This document shows positions 11,977 through 13,083 of a stretch of DNA of 13,083 nt, one piece after another (position 1 is the stretch's first letter; every line of letters begins with the position of its first letter). The notes under the pieces are model-generated. The model was not told the DNA's origin and searched no databases. It saw only the letters and a program-made list of their open reading frames with translations. The stretch comes from an uncultured Bacilli bacterium. GTDB lineage: Bacteria > Bacillota_I > Bacilli_A > RF39 > UBA660. Location of the stretch: NCBI GenBank assembly GCA_910585915.1, contig CAJUGF010000009.1:1-13083 (forward strand), in the 5' to 3' direction. Made by a program: the position numbers and the translations under genes.

Positions 11977-13066
11977 CATTTATTTGTTCTTTTTCTGTTG
12001 CTTTTAATTCATATAAAATGTTTAATGCTTCCATTGGGGTTAAATGTAATGGATCAATTTTTGCTAATTTTTCTTTGATGGGATCATTTTTGTTTTCTTC
12101 AAAGCTCATAGTAAGTTGAATGTTGTCATCTTCTTTTTTCTTATTTTTACTATTTGACTCATAATAGTTTAAAATTTCATTTGCTCTATTTAGTAATTCT
12201 GTAGGCATTCCAGCAAGTTTAGCAACATGAATTCCATAACTTTTATCAACAGCACCCGATTTGATTTTATGAAGGAAGGTGATGTTTCCATTCTCTTCTT
12301 TGGCACTTACATGAACATTTTTAAGGTTGGTCATTTTTCTTTCTAAAATAGTTAGTTCATGATAATGCGTAGAAAATAAAGTTTTGCATTTAATGTTTTT
12401 ATTAATGTATTCTAATATGGCACTAGCCAGACTCATTCCATCGTATGTGGCTGTTCCACGTCCAAGTTCATCAAAAAGAATTAAACTATTTTCTGTTGCA
12501 TTGCAGATAGCATTTTTTGCTTCTTTCATTTCAACCATAAATGTTGACTCTCCACTTACTAAATCATCACTTGCTCCAATTCTAGTAAATATTTTATCAA
12601 TAATTGGCAGGTTTGCTGAATCTGCAGGAACAAATGAACCCATTTGAGCTAATATTATTATGATAGCCAGTTGTCGCATGTAAGTACTTTTTCCGCTCAT
12701 ATTGGGCCCAGTGATTAAAAGGGTGCTAATACTTGGGTCCATAATACAATCATTTGATACATATTCTAAATTGCTTACTTTTTCAACAACAGGATGACGT
12801 CCGTTTTTGATTTCGATTTCATGGTTTTCATTCAAAGAAGGTCTTATAAAATGGTATTCTTCCGCACAAACTGATAAGGAACATAGGGCATCTATTTCAC
12901 TTAATATTTCAGCAGTTGATAGTAAAGAAAGAAGCTGTTCTTTAATGTACTTTTTTATTTCTAAAAATAAATTGTATTCTAATTCAATGATTTTTTCTTC
13001 TGCATTTAAAATTAGTGCTTCTTTTTCTTTTAATTCAGGACTTATGTATCTTTCACAATTGGTAAG
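11966..13066 (-). CDS. mutS: DNA mismatch repair protein MutS, C-terminal part (5' truncated by contig end)
   Basis: MutS recognises mismatches and recruits MutL using ATP. About 366 genuine residues are present, from LTNCERYISPELKEKE (clamp/lever region) to the end; some 480-500 N-terminal residues are missing compared with the usual 850-870. Visible are NGRHPVVE, Walker A GPNMSGKST (about 120-128), ASDDLVSGESTFMVEM, Walker B LILFDELGRGTATYDG, and STHYHELT. The dimerising helix-turn-helix GIHVAKLAGMPTELLNRANEIL follows, and the tail PLHLTPMEALNILYELK is also typical. The first five residues of the apparent open frame (MLFRS) come from sequencing adapter and must not be annotated. The gene ends in its own terminator. 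Confidence 0.96.
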   Translation of the reverse strand, partial: LTNCERYISPELKEKEALILNAEEKIIELEYNLFLEIKKYIKEQLLSLLSTAEILSEIDALCSLSVCAEEYHFIRPSLNENHEIEIKNGRHPVVEKVSNLEYVSNDCIMDPSISTLLITGPNMSGKSTYMRQLAIIIILAQMGSFVPADSANLPIIDKIFTRIGASDDLVSGESTFMVEMKEAKNAICNATENSLILFDELGRGTATYDGMSLASAILEYINKNIKCKTLFSTHYHELTILERKMTNLKNVHVSAKEENGNITFLHKIKSGAVDKSYGIHVAKLAGMPTELLNRANEILNYYESNSKNKKKEDDNIQLTMSFEENKNDPIKEKLAKIDPLHLTPMEALNILYELKATEKEQINEMP

Positions 13067-13083
13067 AGATCGGAAGAGCACAC
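13067..13083. other. Untrimmed Illumina TruSeq adapter
   Basis: AGATCGGAAGAGCACAC is the start of the standard TruSeq read-1 adapter. It interrupts mutS at the very end of the sequence and is a library artefact, not genomic DNA. Confidence 0.97.

Noticed and set aside
12384..12647. Plus-strand 87-codon ORF within mutS
   Set aside because: Antisense to the conserved MutS ATPase motifs, which are clearly the coding strand.

Overview
This is an AT-rich window (GC about 30% or lower by eye) from a low-GC Gram-positive bacterium. A Bacilli-type lineage fits best. The evidence is the strong AGGTGA-type Shine-Dalgarno sequences, sigma-A promoters, short U-tract terminators, an MnmA with a Mollicutes/Erysipelotrichia-like insertion, a type 3 prolyl-tRNA synthetase, and two proteins of the endospore programme (SpoIIM-like and SpoIVB). 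The standard code is used: TGG encodes Trp and TGA is a stop. The right end is not genomic. The last 17 bases (13067-13083) are Illumina TruSeq adapter, so the window ends at an untrimmed contig edge.

Layout, left to right. 1-345: the 3' end of a plus-strand membrane-protein gene, which appears split by a frameshift. 346-808: very AT-rich DNA without a convincing gene, but with several inverted repeats, including three GGGG/CCCC arms that can pair in two mutually exclusive ways. 809-1585 (minus): an XRE-type regulator with a near-consensus promoter surrounded by repeats of TTTACATT. 1699-2808 (minus): mnmA. 2859-3431 (minus): a SpoIIM-like protein. 3498-3593 (plus): a 31-residue single-pass membrane protein, the only well-supported plus-strand gene right of position 345. 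3653-5604 (minus): a two-gene operon of zinc-ribbon membrane proteins, one TcaA/YvbJ-like. 5708-6688 (minus): spoIVB. 6771-11100 (minus): an operon nusB - HipA-like kinase - xseA - xseB - proS, joined by two TAATG stop/start overlaps and short gaps. 11157-11864 (minus): a CofE-like (F420-0:glutamate ligase family) protein. 11966-13066 (minus): the C-terminal part of mutS, cut by the contig end.

How the genes fit together. The block keeps part of the nusB-xseA-xseB-...-spoIVB order of spore formers but lacks folD, ispA, dxs, ahrC and recN. In their place are a kinase with HipA-like active-site spacing, upstream of xseA, and proS, downstream of xseB. Housekeeping roles are mismatch repair (MutS), DNA processing (ExoVII), transcription antitermination (NusB), tRNA charging (ProS) and tRNA thiolation (MnmA). 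SpoIVB and the SpoIIM-like protein suggest sporulation capacity. The zinc-ribbon pair suggests an envelope function. Transcription units often end in hairpins built from the last codons plus the stop codon.

The most interesting items are the HipA-like kinase placed beside an aminoacyl-tRNA synthetase without a HipB partner, the autoregulatory-looking operator cluster of the XRE gene, the alternative-pairing element at 725-789, and the split gene at the left edge. I do not see a clearly new multi-gene defence or mobile system.
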